This document shows positions 54,128-64,000 of a DNA stretch of 64,000 bases, piece by piece. A program made the translations under genes and the position numbers. The stretch is from Betaproteobacteria bacterium (GTDB lineage Bacteria; Pseudomonadota; Gammaproteobacteria; Burkholderiales; Usitatibacteraceae), in NCBI GenBank assembly GCA_016709665.1, contig JADJMI010000001.1:1-64000 (forward strand). Reading direction: 5' to 3'. The notes beneath the pieces were generated by a model. The model searched no databases. It saw nothing but the letters and a program-made list of their open reading frames with translations, and was not told the origin of the DNA. The stretch's first letter is position 1. Each line of letters starts with the position of its first letter.

Positions 54128-55096
54128 TCAGGGGCAGTTGTAGTGGGGGCAGCGGTGGATCTCGATGGAGGCGTGCGCCACGGCGGCCACCGGCCCCAGG
54201 CGGGCCCGGTACTGGGCGGCCTCGAGCGGCGCGCGCGCGACGATCGTGAGGGCGCACGCGTAGCGCTCGCGGCCCACGCGCCAGACGTGCAGGTCCGCGA
54301 TCTCCGCGTCGCCGTCGCATTCGATGGCGCGGCGCACGTCGGCGACGACGGGCGAGTCCATTTCCCGGTCGAGCAGCACGCGCGAGGATTCGGCGATGAG
54401 CCCCTTCGCCCACCATCCGATCACGACCGCGCCCACGATGCCCATGGCCGGGTCCAGCCAGGCCCAGCCCGCATAGAGGCCGGCCGCGAGGGCCGCGATG
54501 GCGAGCACGGAGGTGAAGGCATCCGCCACCACGTGCAGGTAGGCCGAGCGCAGGTTGAGGTCGCCGTGCCGATGACCCGCGTCGCGGTCCGGCCCGTGCG
54601 CGTGCCCGTGGCCGGCGCCATGACCGTGTCCGTGGCCGTGATCGTGGCCACCCAGCAGCAAGGCCGAGGCGAGGTTCACGACGAGACCCACGAGCGCGAC
54701 CACCAGGGCCGGGGCGTAATCGATGGGCTCCGGGCTCACGAGGCGCCGGGCGGATTCCACCGCCATCGCGAGGGCCACGACCGCGAGCAGGAGCGCGCTG
54801 GAATAGGCGCCCAGCACCTCGATCTTCCAGGTGCCGAAGGTGAAGCGCGAGTCCGACGACCACCGCCTCGCCATCCGGTAGGCGAGGGCCGCGATCCCCA
54901 GGGCCGCGACGTGCGTGCCCATGTGCCAGCCATCGGCCGTGAGCGCCATCGAGCCGGTGATCCAGCCCGCGACGATCTCGGCGAGCATCGCGACCGCGGT
55001 GATCGCGACGACGATCCAGAGCCTGCGCTCGCCGGCGACGTTGCCGTCGTCGAAGGCGTGGACGTGGCGGAAGTCCGAGAGGTCGTGGCGGGCCAT
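54128..55096 (-). CDS. dmeF: cation diffusion facilitator, DmeF-like
   Basis: The 322-residue protein has six membrane helices with transport-site motif T-A-D-G-W-H-M-G-T-H near residues 53-62 and the paired H-V-V-A-D in the later helix (near 188-192). A His-rich loop (GHDHGHGHGHGAGHGHAHG) sits near 149-167. The HxxxD pattern and the long His loop are those of DmeF, which exports cobalt, nickel and other divalent metals. It lies 12 bases before the CorA-like gene and 17 bases after the HMA gene. Confidence 0.87.
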   Translation of the reverse strand: MARHDLSDFRHVHAFDDGNVAGERRLWIVVAITAVAMLAEIVAGWITGSMALTADGWHMGTHVAALGIAALAYRMARRWSSDSRFTFGTWKIEVLGAYSSALLLAVVALAMAVESARRLVSPEPIDYAPALVVALVGLVVNLASALLLGGHDHGHGHGHGAGHGHAHGPDRDAGHRHGDLNLRSAYLHVVADAFTSVLAIAALAAGLYAGWAWLDPAMGIVGAVVIGWWAKGLIAESSRVLLDREMDSPVVADVRRAIECDGDAEIADLHVWRVGRERYACALTIVARAPLEAAQYRARLGPVAAVAHASIEIHRCPHYNCP

Positions 55097-55113
55097 CGGC
55101 GGGCGAGAAACGC

Positions 55114-55320
55114 TCAGGGAGCCGCCTCGACCGCGGGGCTGAAGCCCGCGCGCTCGATCGCGGCGCGCACGCGTTCGGCGGAGAGCGCGGTTTCCACCTT
55201 CACGCGCTTGGCGCCGAGGTCCACCTCGCAGGTGGCCTGCGGGTCGAGAGCCTTCACGGCCCCGGTGATGGTGGCGGCGCAGTGGCCGCAGGTCATGTCG
55301 CTGACGGTGAGTTCGATCAT
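55114..55320 (-). CDS. HMA-domain metallochaperone, CopZ-like
   Basis: The 68-residue protein is one heavy-metal-associated domain with the copper site M-T-C-G-H-C (Cys11 and Cys14). The later A-L-S-A-E-R-V-R-A-A-I-E-R-A-G-F helix is typical. It should carry Cu(I) in the cytoplasm. The usual partner, a P-type copper ATPase, is not in the window; the CDF gene downstream is the only exporter near it. Confidence 0.88.
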   Translation of the reverse strand: MIELTVSDMTCGHCAATITGAVKALDPQATCEVDLGAKRVKVETALSAERVRAAIERAGFSPAVEAAP

Positions 55321-55384
55321 GGCGGGTCTTCCGGATGCGGGAACCAGGCGGAATTATGCCCTCCCCGGGACCCCCGCGCCGGGC

Positions 55385-55846
55385 CTAGCCGGCGAGGTCG
55401 GGCCCGATCACGGCCCGCAGGAGCGTCTCGCCCGTGTCGTACCCGTCGTGGATGCGGCTCGAAAACCACCAGAGGGCCCCCTTCTTCACCGGAATGTCGC
55501 CCCCGTGGCCCGTGAGAAGACGCGCGGCGATGCGCCCGAGCGTGGGCTGGTGGCCCACGACGATCACGTTGTCGGCGCCCCCGGGCCAGCCGATGTCGCG
55601 CAGCAGCGCCTCCGGCGTCGTGTCGGTGCCGAGCGCGGCGCGCGCTTCGTAGGATCGGCCCAGGGCGTCGGCCGTCTGGCACGTGCGCACCGCCGGGCTC
55701 GCGTAGACGACCCAGCGTCCCTCGAGCCGGGGTTCGAGCCACTTCGCCACGCGGGCGGCCTGCTTGCGCCCCTTGTCCGTGAGGGCGCGCTGCAGGTCGG
55801 CGAGGCCGGGTTCCGCGTCCGCGTGGCGCCAGAGGATGAGTTGCAC
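55385..55846 (-). CDS. sixA: SixA-type phosphohistidine phosphatase
   Basis: The 153-residue protein starts with GTG. It has the histidine-phosphatase motif L-W-R-H-A-D-A at 5-11, then SPAVRTCQTADAL and IVVGHQPTLGRIAARLL with the second His. SixA removes phosphate from histidine phosphotransfer domains. The gene starts 6 bases after the peptidase stop on the same strand and closes the block that begins at 63003. Confidence 0.85.
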   Translation of the reverse strand: MQLILWRHADAEPGLADLQRALTDKGRKQAARVAKWLEPRLEGRWVVYASPAVRTCQTADALGRSYEARAALGTDTTPEALLRDIGWPGGADNVIVVGHQPTLGRIAARLLTGHGGDIPVKKGALWWFSSRIHDGYDTGETLLRAVIGPDLAG

Positions 55847-55851
55847 GCGAC

Positions 55852-58112
55852 CTACTCCGCGACCTGGAAGGCCGGGACGCCGAAGCGCCACAGCAGGAAC
55901 GCGTAGATGTCCGCGAGTTCCTCTTCCCGCTGGGCGCGCGTCGATCCGCGCCCGTGGCCGCCCTCGCGCTCCACGCGCAGGAGCACCGGCCTTCCGCCGG
56001 GATTGGCGGCCTGCAGGCGCGCGGCCATCTTGGCCGCCTGCCAGGGATCCACCCGCGGGTCGTTGAGGCCCGTGGTGAGGAGCACCGCCGGGTAGTCGGT
56101 GCCGTCCTTCACCCAGTGGTACGACGACATCCCGAAGAGGGCGTCGAAGCCCTCGCGCGTCGCGACGGAGCCGAACTCCGGGATGTTGGCCGGGCCGTTC
56201 TGCGAGAACTCCATGCGCAGCATGTCGAGCACCGCCACGCGCGGCACCACGGCGGCGAAGAGGTCCGGGCGGCGCACCATCGCGCCGGCCGAGGGGATGC
56301 CGCCCGCGCTCGTGCCCTGGATGGCGAGATTGCCCGGCGTCGTGAAGCCGTACTGGATGAGGAACTCGGCGACGGCGATGAAATCGAGGATGGTGTTCTG
56401 CTTGGTGGCCTTGTAGCCGGCGCGGTGCCATTCCTCGCCGTATTCGCCGCCGCCGCGCAGGTGCGCGAGGGCGATGATGCCGCCGCGCTCGAGCCAGGCG
56501 AGGCGCGTCGGATCGAACGTGGGCGCCATCGAGATGCCGTAGGACCCGTAGCCGATGAGCAGCGTGGGATTGTCCGCCGAGAGCATCGTCGTCTTGCGGT
56601 AGAGCAGCGTCACGGGGATCTTCGTTCCGTCGTGGCTCTTCGCGTAGAGACGCACCTCGTCCATGGCGGAAAAATCCGCGGCCGGCGCGGGCTGCAGGCC
56701 GGTGTTCTTCAGGTTGCCGGTGCGCGCCTCGACGGCGATCACCGCGGGCGCCTCGATGAATCCCTGGGTGCGCAGGATCGCCCCCGGCCGGCGCGGGTGC
56801 GTGACGATCTGCGCCATGGCGACGTCGAAGGCCGTCTTCACGAACTCCGGCGTCTTCGAGGCGGCGATGCCGAAGTTCAGGCGCTCGAGCCGCTCCAGGC
56901 CGCCGACGGTGGTGCGCAGGTACAGCGCGTCGGCCGCGAGGGCCATCGAGACGATGACCGAGTCGCCCTGCGGCACGGCCACCTTCGCCCGCGCGATCTC
57001 GGGCTTCGACGCCTTGAGCACGACGACGCGGTACCGCGGCGCGCCCTTGTGCGTGAGCAGGTAGATGTCGTCCTTCCACGCGATCATGGCGGTGACGCCG
57101 TCCTCGAAGGCGACGATGCGCGTCCAGCGCGGCAACCCGGCGGCGAGGTCCCTCACCGGGCTCTGGTAGAGGGCGATCTCGCGGGCCACGCCGTTGCGCA
57201 CGACGGCGTAGGCGTAGTTCGAATCCTCCGGCACGACGAGGGACGGATAGACGAACTCCGGCACCTCGCGCGCGCCGCCCATCCCGGACGCGAAGACGAT
57301 CTCGTCCTGCGCGGCGGGGCGTCCCATCACGTGGCGGTAGAGGCGGATGCCCGCGTTGCGCTTCGCGACCTCGCGCCGGCCCTCGGGAACGCGCGCGTAG
57401 TAGAAGGCGTTGCTGTCGTGATGCCAGCCGAGCTGGGCGTTGAAGCGGGCCCGGTCGATGGCGACGCCCGAATCCTTGCCGCCGGCGACCTCCAGGACGC
57501 GCAGCGTCGCGTCCTCCGTGCCGCCGAGCGCGATGCCGTAGGCCACGCGGCGCCCGTCGGGCGAGGCGTGGTACCAGGCGAGGGCCGCGCGACGCGGCCC
57601 GGCGTCGAACTTCGCGGGATCGACCAGCACGCGCTCCGCGCCCGCGAAGCCGTCGCGCGCGCACAGCACCGGCGTCGCGCGCCCCGGCGCGAGCTTGAGG
57701 TAGAACAGCTTGCCGTTCGCGAGGGCCACGGACGTGATCGACACGCTGGCCGCCGACAGCTCGCGGATTCGCGCGAGGAGCGCTTCGCGTCCCGGGATCT
57801 TCGCGAGCTGCGCGCGGGCGAAGGCATCCTGCCCCGCGAGGAAGGCCTGCAGCTCTGGCGAATTCCCTTCCTCCATCCAGCGGTAGGGATCGGCGATCTC
57901 CACGCCGTCCATCGTCTCTCGCACCTCGCGCACGGGCGCGGCGGGCGGGGCGGGGCGAAACACCGGCGGGGGCGGCGCGGGGGCCGGCGGGGGCGGCGCC
58001 GGCTCCGGAGCCGGCTCGGGCGCGGGCGCGACGGGCTCGGGGACGGGGTCGGTCTGGGCCATCGCGGGCGCGGTGACGAGCGCGAGGGCGATCGCGACGT
58101 GGCGGATGAAAC

Positions 58113-58116
<4 letters not shown>
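55852..58116 (-). CDS. exported prolyl oligopeptidase family S9A peptidase
   Basis: The 754-residue protein has a Sec signal (to about 22) and a Pro/Ala-rich linker of about 35 residues. An S9A N-terminal propeller follows (DPYRWMEEGNSPELQAFL). The catalytic domain has Ser603 in I-Q-G-T-S-A-G-G, the Asp in GLNDPRVD, and His721 in E-G-G-H-G-R-G. LIGYGSYGISMAPTF is the hallmark before the active site. It should cut short Pro-containing peptides in the periplasm. It overlaps the ABC exporter gene by 4 bases. Confidence 0.89.
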
Positions 58117-59903
<1,787 letters not shown>

Positions 59904-59910
59904 GCCGCCG

Positions 59911-62900
59911 TCAGCCGCCGCGGCGCAGGATGGGCTTGGCCACCGTGCCGCTCACGTTGAAGCCGCCGCGGTCCTGGGCCACGTTGGAGCGGATCTCGAC
60001 GGACAGGCGCCCGCCGAGCGCGCCGTTCGCGCCGATGTCGATGTTGCCCCCGCCGCGCAGGACGCCCCCCAGCAGGTTGAGCGAGCGGTACGAGAGGCGA
60101 CCGTCGGCCGCGGAGATCTCGCCGGTGAGCTCGGCGAACTTGGTGACGCCCGCGCGGCCGGCGGCATCGGGCGATTGCATCGCCGCGACGAGGTCGGCGT
60201 TCGAGAGGGAGCCGTCGGCGAGGCGGAACTTGCCCTGCACGCGCGGCGCGGCGAGGATCGCGGCGACCGTGGGCGACTCGGCCGTGATCGCGAAATTGCC
60301 TTCGATCTTGCCGGTGACCGCGATGTCCTTGGTGAAGGCGGGCATGAGCTGGTCCGCCTTCACGCGGGCGAGCGAGAGGTCCGAGACGATCTTCACCGTC
60401 GGGCCGAACGCGACCTGCAGCGTGCCGTTCACCTTGCCTTCCATCGCGTCGGCCTCGAACTCCGGGACCGTGAGGCCGTCCGCGTTGAGGACGCCCTTGG
60501 CGCGCACTTCGCTGATGGGAATGGCGGCGCCCACGGGAAGCTGCCAGTTGCGGGCGCTGAAATCGACCTCGTAGTCGGCGCCCTGCGGGCGGATCGTGGC
60601 GGTCCACTTGCCCTCGCCCGAGAGCTGGGCCTGGCGGAACTTGCCGTCCTTGGCGAAGGCGAGCGTCGCGGCGAAGGGCTTCAGCTCCGGCTTCACGTCG
60701 AGCTTCACTTCCTTCAGGCGGATGAGCTCGATCTCGGCGGCGGCGCTCTTGCCCTCGGGCTTGCCCCACGAGAGGATGCGGCGGGTCGCGTCGGCCGAGA
60801 GCGTGAGCGAGTCGAACTCGAGCGAGTTGATGACGACGCGGTCCGACAGGAGCGCGCCGATGTCGAGGTAGACGCGGCCCACCGGCGCCTTCACGTCGAG
60901 GAGCTTGCCGATGGTGAGCTGCTCGATCTTGAGGTGGGGCGAGGGGATGAGCGTGAACTTGAGGTTCGAGATCGACACGACGTCCTCGTGCAGCCAGCCG
61001 CCGATGCCCTTCTCCAGCTTGTTGGCGAAACCGCGAAGCGGGATCACGTGCAGCAGCAGCACGCCGATCACGATCACCGCGGCGAGGCCCACGAGCGCGT
61101 TCTTCGCGTAGTTGCCCCGGCGCTTCGGGCGGCGCTTGGCGGGCGTGGCCGCGGCCGGGTCGGCATCGGGCTCGACCTTCGTGCGCAGGATGTCGGCGAT
61201 CTCGCGCGCCTTCCGGTCCTGCTCGGCCCGCTGGCGGTTGTCCTCGTCGATCTCCGCCTGCTCCTTGGCCTGCATGTAGGCACGGGCCTGGGCCTTGCCC
61301 TCGAGTTCGGCGCGGCGCGTCATGTCGCCCTCGAGCTCGGCCTTCACCTTCTCGCGCGTGGTCTCCTCGACCGTCTCGCGGGCGCGCGCCTCGATCTTGG
61401 CGCGCATCTCGGCCGCCTCGCGGGCCTTCTTCTCCGATTCGATCTCGCCGGAAAGCTCGCGCTCGCGGCGCTCGCGTTCCTCGGCCTCGACCATCGCGCG
61501 GGCCTCGGCCTCGAGCTTCGCCTTGCGCTCGGCCTCGATGCGCGCGGCGGCCTCGGCACGCTCCTTGGCGACGCTGGCGGCGGCCTGGGCGCGCTCCTTC
61601 GCGACGCTGGCGGCGGCCTCGGCCTTCTCGCGGGCCGCGGCGGCGGCGGCTTTCTCGGCCTCGCGGGCGGCTTCCTCGGCCTCCTCGCGCGCCCGGGCTT
61701 CCATGCGGCGAAGGCGCCGGGTTTCCTCCTCGGCCTTCTCGCGCGCGGCCTTTTCGACTTCCGCGCGGGCCTCGGCTTCGGCGCGCAGTTTCGCCTCGGA
61801 ATCGGCTCGCTCGCGCGCCGCGGCTTCGGCGACCTTGCGCGCTTCCAGCTCGGCCTTCTGCAGGTTCGCGCGTTCCTCGCGAAGGCGCTCCTCGAGTTCC
61901 GCCTTCGCGGCGAGGCGCGCCTCGGCCATGATGGTGGCCTGCATTTCCGCGCGCGCCTTTTCCTCGATCTCGTCGCGCAGGAGCGTTTCCATCTCCGCGC
62001 GGATGCGGCCCTCGATCTCCTCCTTCAGGCGGGCCTTGAGTTCCTTCTCGGAATCGACGGCGGCGGCGGCCTGCTTCTTCGCGGCCTGCTCGGCCTCGGC
62101 GCGGGCCCGCGCGAGGGCTTCGGCTTCCGCTTCCGCCTTGGCGCGGGCCTCGGCGAGGGCCTTGGCCTCGGACTCGGCCTTGGCGCGGGCTTCCTCGAGC
62201 CGCGCGGACTCGATCTCCTCGCGCTTCTTCGCTTCCGCCGTGGCCTTGGCGAACTGCTCGGCGACGAATTTCTTGCGCTCTTCCTCGACCTTGACCTTCG
62301 CCTCGAGCTCCGCCTTGGCGCGGGCGTTGGCCTCGGCCTGCGCGCGCGCGCGCAGCTCGGTGAGACGGCGCGTTTCCTCTTCTTCCTTGGCCTTGGCCTC
62401 GGCGGCGGCCTTCGCCTGCGCCTCCGCGACGGCCCGCTTGCGGGCTTCTTCCTCCCGCGTCTTCGCCTCGAGCTCGGCCCGGGCGCGCTCGGAGGCTTCC
62501 TTGGCGCGGCGCGCCTGTTCCATCGCGCGCTGCTCGGCTTCGGCGCGGGCCCGCGCCTCGGCTTCGGCCGCGGCTCGCGCTTCGGCCTCGCGCTTGGCCT
62601 TTTCCCGCGCGGCGATCTGCGCCGCCTCGCGCGCCTTGTGGTCGACCTGGTTCTTCTCCTGCTGCCGGACGAGCTCGCTGATGTCGTTGGCGGCCGCCGC
62701 GACGACGCGCTGCGTCTGTCCCGGGAGCTTGCCCGGGGCCGTGAAGTCGAAATCGTCCTCGCCGAACGGGTCGGGATCCTTGCGGGTGGTGAAGACGCGC
62801 GCGTAGCCGTCCCGGATGAGCGTGCCGATCGCCTTCTCGAGGGACGGCTTCTCGTATTCGCCCTTCTCGAGGATCTCCGCGAAGGTGGACTTGCCGTCGA

Positions 62901-63003
62901 CGAGCTTGAGCACCTTCATCAGGTCGCGCGACAGCGAAGCGGATCGCTGGTTGACCTGCGTGATGCCCTTCGCGGTTTTCGTGAAGACGGTGGTGTTGTC
63001 CAT
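59911..63003 (-). CDS. giant coiled-coil membrane protein with AsmA-like C-terminal domain
   Basis: The 1030-residue protein has four parts. Residues 1-80 look like a small winged-helix or PatA-like domain (SASLSRDLMKVLKLVDGKST). About 105-600 is a continuous Ala/Glu/Lys/Arg coiled coil with A-E-A-R-A-R-A-E and R-E-E-A-E-E-A-A-R-E-A units, TolA-like in composition. A basic patch (P-A-K-R-R-P-K-R-R-G) is followed by one membrane helix at 636-655. About 660-1030 is an AsmA-like beta-rich domain (IPSPHLKIEQLTIG, LPVGAAIPISEVRAKGVLNADG, GGVLRGGGNIDIGANG). The topology predicts a cytoplasmic coil and a periplasmic AsmA part. I know no named family with this order. Confidence 0.75.
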   Translation of the reverse strand: MDNTTVFTKTAKGITQVNQRSASLSRDLMKVLKLVDGKSTFAEILEKGEYEKPSLEKAIGTLIRDGYARVFTTRKDPDPFGEDDFDFTAPGKLPGQTQRVVAAAANDISELVRQQEKNQVDHKAREAAQIAAREKAKREAEARAAAEAEARARAEAEQRAMEQARRAKEASERARAELEAKTREEEARKRAVAEAQAKAAAEAKAKEEEETRRLTELRARAQAEANARAKAELEAKVKVEEERKKFVAEQFAKATAEAKKREEIESARLEEARAKAESEAKALAEARAKAEAEAEALARARAEAEQAAKKQAAAAVDSEKELKARLKEEIEGRIRAEMETLLRDEIEEKARAEMQATIMAEARLAAKAELEERLREERANLQKAELEARKVAEAAARERADSEAKLRAEAEARAEVEKAAREKAEEETRRLRRMEARAREEAEEAAREAEKAAAAAAREKAEAAASVAKERAQAAASVAKERAEAAARIEAERKAKLEAEARAMVEAEERERRERELSGEIESEKKAREAAEMRAKIEARARETVEETTREKVKAELEGDMTRRAELEGKAQARAYMQAKEQAEIDEDNRQRAEQDRKAREIADILRTKVEPDADPAAATPAKRRPKRRGNYAKNALVGLAAVIVIGVLLLHVIPLRGFANKLEKGIGGWLHEDVVSISNLKFTLIPSPHLKIEQLTIGKLLDVKAPVGRVYLDIGALLSDRVVINSLEFDSLTLSADATRRILSWGKPEGKSAAAEIELIRLKEVKLDVKPELKPFAATLAFAKDGKFRQAQLSGEGKWTATIRPQGADYEVDFSARNWQLPVGAAIPISEVRAKGVLNADGLTVPEFEADAMEGKVNGTLQVAFGPTVKIVSDLSLARVKADQLMPAFTKDIAVTGKIEGNFAITAESPTVAAILAAPRVQGKFRLADGSLSNADLVAAMQSPDAAGRAGVTKFAELTGEISAADGRLSYRSLNLLGGVLRGGGNIDIGANGALGGRLSVEIRSNVAQDRGGFNVSGTVAKPILRRGG

Positions 63004-63270
63004 CCGGTTTGCCCCGTGTGTTCTTCTTTGGCGACGCGAGGCGGCGCGGGATGGCCGCCCGAGACAGGCTGGAACCGGCACCGCGTGTGGCTGCGCCGGA
63101 GTGGCCAATAATGGCATGAATTCAGGGTCTTGAAAAAGGATTCGCCCTCACCGTCGCCTCGAGGTGACAAAATTGGTTACAACTCGCGTCGTCCGCCCGG
63201 AGCCCTCGCGCGTTTAAGCGATGAGGATCCGGCGCATTGCCGGGGATTCGACGCATCCGGAGACACGCCC
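63004..63270. other. divergent intergenic region
   Basis: This 267-base gap separates the divergent coiled-coil/AsmA gene and the FecR-domain gene. It must hold both promoters. Its base composition drops around 63110-63180 (TTGAAAAAGG, ACAAAATTGGTTACAA), where a promoter would be expected. I could not pick a clear -35/-10 pair, and I see no hairpin or coding frame. Confidence 0.5.
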
Positions 63271-64000
63271 ATGAAACGCCTCGCCGCCTGCCTCTTCGCC
63301 CTCGCCCTCCTGCCGGCCGCCGCCGCCGATCCGCCCGGTCGCGTGGGGCGCCTCGCCTGGATCGAAGGCGAGGCCCTCGCGTTCACCGATCCGGAAACCG
63401 GCTGGGAAGGCGCCCGCGTCAACACGCACCTCACCAGCGAGAACTCGGTGTGGACGGAACCGCGCTCGCGCGCCGAGGTGCGCGCCGGCTCCATCGCCCT
63501 TCGCCTCGAGGAAACCTCGCAGCTCGACATCGCGCGGCTCGACGACAACGAGCTGCACGCCCACCTGGCGCGCGGCAGCCTCGCGGTGCGCGTGCGCTTC
63601 TTCGAGAAAGGCGAGTCGATCTTCATCACCACCCCCGGGGCGCGCTTCCAGGTGCGCGGCAACGGGCGCTTCCGCATCGACGCGGACGCGGGCCGGGGCG
63701 AATCGCGGCTCACGGTCTTCACCGGCAGCGCGCGGCTGGAGGCGAGCGGCGGCGCGGTGATCGTCGACACGGGCCGCGCCGTGGTCGTCACCGGCGGCGA
63801 TCGTCCCTCCTACGAATTCGAAACCGCGGTCACCACGCCCATCGACGAATGGGCCCTCGCGCGGGACGAGCGCTTCGCGGACGGCCAGGCCTCGCGCTAC
63901 GTCTCGCCGCGCATGACGGGCTGGGAAGACCTCGACGCCTATGGCGCGTGGCGCGACGAGCCCGAGTACGGCACCGTCTGGTATCCGACCCGGGTCGAGG
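63271..64000 (+). CDS. FecR-domain exported protein (DUF6600-like), partial
   Basis: The frame from the ATG at 63271 stays open to the end of the window (243 residues seen). A Sec signal (MKRLAACLFALALLPAAAA) is followed by GRVGRLAWIEGEALAF. Next is a FecR-like beta domain (about 40-175) with TEPRSRAEVRAGSIALRL, SIFITTPGARFQVRGNGRFRI and LTVFTGSARL. After this comes WEDLDAYGAWRDEPEYGTVWYP, the usual opening of a Tyr/Trp-rich repeat region of DUF6600 proteins. It is a periplasmic or surface protein of unknown role, truncated by the window edge. Confidence 0.8.
   Translation, partial: MKRLAACLFALALLPAAAADPPGRVGRLAWIEGEALAFTDPETGWEGARVNTHLTSENSVWTEPRSRAEVRAGSIALRLEETSQLDIARLDDNELHAHLARGSLAVRVRFFEKGESIFITTPGARFQVRGNGRFRIDADAGRGESRLTVFTGSARLEASGGAVIVDTGRAVVVTGGDRPSYEFETAVTTPIDEWALARDERFADGQASRYVSPRMTGWEDLDAYGAWRDEPEYGTVWYPTRVE

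Noticed and set aside
59911..63003. A TolA protein, because of the Ala/Glu/Lys-rich coil.
   Set aside because: TolA has its membrane helix at the N-terminus and the coil in the periplasm. Here the helix follows the coil, an AsmA-like domain ends the chain, and no tolQ, tolR, tolB or pal gene is adjacent.

Overview
The window is about 64 kb of GC-rich, gene-dense bacterial chromosome with high third-position GC. Its gene families point to a betaproteobacterium: a Bug/TctC-type binding protein, a PhaM-like granule protein beside an intracellular PHB depolymerase, DUF6505 and DUF6279 proteins, an L-tartrate dehydratase operon and a MOT1-type transporter. This placement is an inference from gene content. 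I see no tRNA, rRNA, CRISPR array, integrase or intact insertion sequence.

Layout. 0-1.8 kb: two genes broken by frameshifts (a DUF1579-like protein on the minus strand and a YafY-type regulator), close to the window edge. 1.8-7.3 kb: a cupin, a two-subunit aconitase-X enzyme, a nucleotidyltransferase with an overlapping 60-residue partner (toxin-antitoxin-like), a GGDEF-hemerythrin fusion, a superoxide dismutase-rhodanese fusion and a ChrB C-terminal domain protein. 7-14 kb (minus): a putative Na+/H+ antiporter with two small membrane proteins, a MASE1 kinase with a FixJ-type regulator, and a large Ig/Calx-beta surface protein ending in a duplicated module. 14.2-17.4 kb: three tandem tail-collar (microcystin-dependent-like) proteins, a GNAT, a DUF6916 protein and a Tat-exported protein. 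17.5-26.7 kb: cytochrome c lipoprotein, MOT1 transporter, a PrpR-type sigma54 activator divergent from ttdT-ttdA-ttdB (with a visible sigma54 promoter and phased upstream repeats), then a periplasmic thiol-redox cluster.

26.8-36 kb: KdpE, a short KdpD-like kinase (frameshifted) divergent from kup, a hybrid kinase with an SBP_bac_3 sensor, a phosphosulfolactate-synthase-like protein and a Bug receptor. 36.1-36.3 kb: a MITE/REPIN-like inverted-repeat element. 36.3-47 kb: PhaM-PhaZ, prolyl aminopeptidase, SDR and lipoprotein, a FabH-like synthase, GST, thioesterase, a self-regulated TetR-hydrolase operon, LysR and a candidate small RNA with a strong terminator. 46.8-55.3 kb: NUDIX, maleylacetoacetate isomerase, an ECF sigma factor operon, sulfide:quinone reductase, a CorA-like protein, DmeF and a CopZ-like chaperone.

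55.3-63 kb (minus): a tightly packed block of SixA, S9A peptidase, MsbA-like ABC exporter and a 1030-residue protein joining a winged-helix-like head, a roughly 500-residue coiled coil, one membrane helix and an AsmA-like periplasmic domain. A FecR-domain protein starts divergently and runs off the end.

The most unusual items are the coiled-coil/AsmA fusion and its block, the collar-protein trio cluster, the NTase/small-protein pair, the two metal or redox fusions at 4.6-7.1 kb, the sRNA candidate and the inverted-repeat element.
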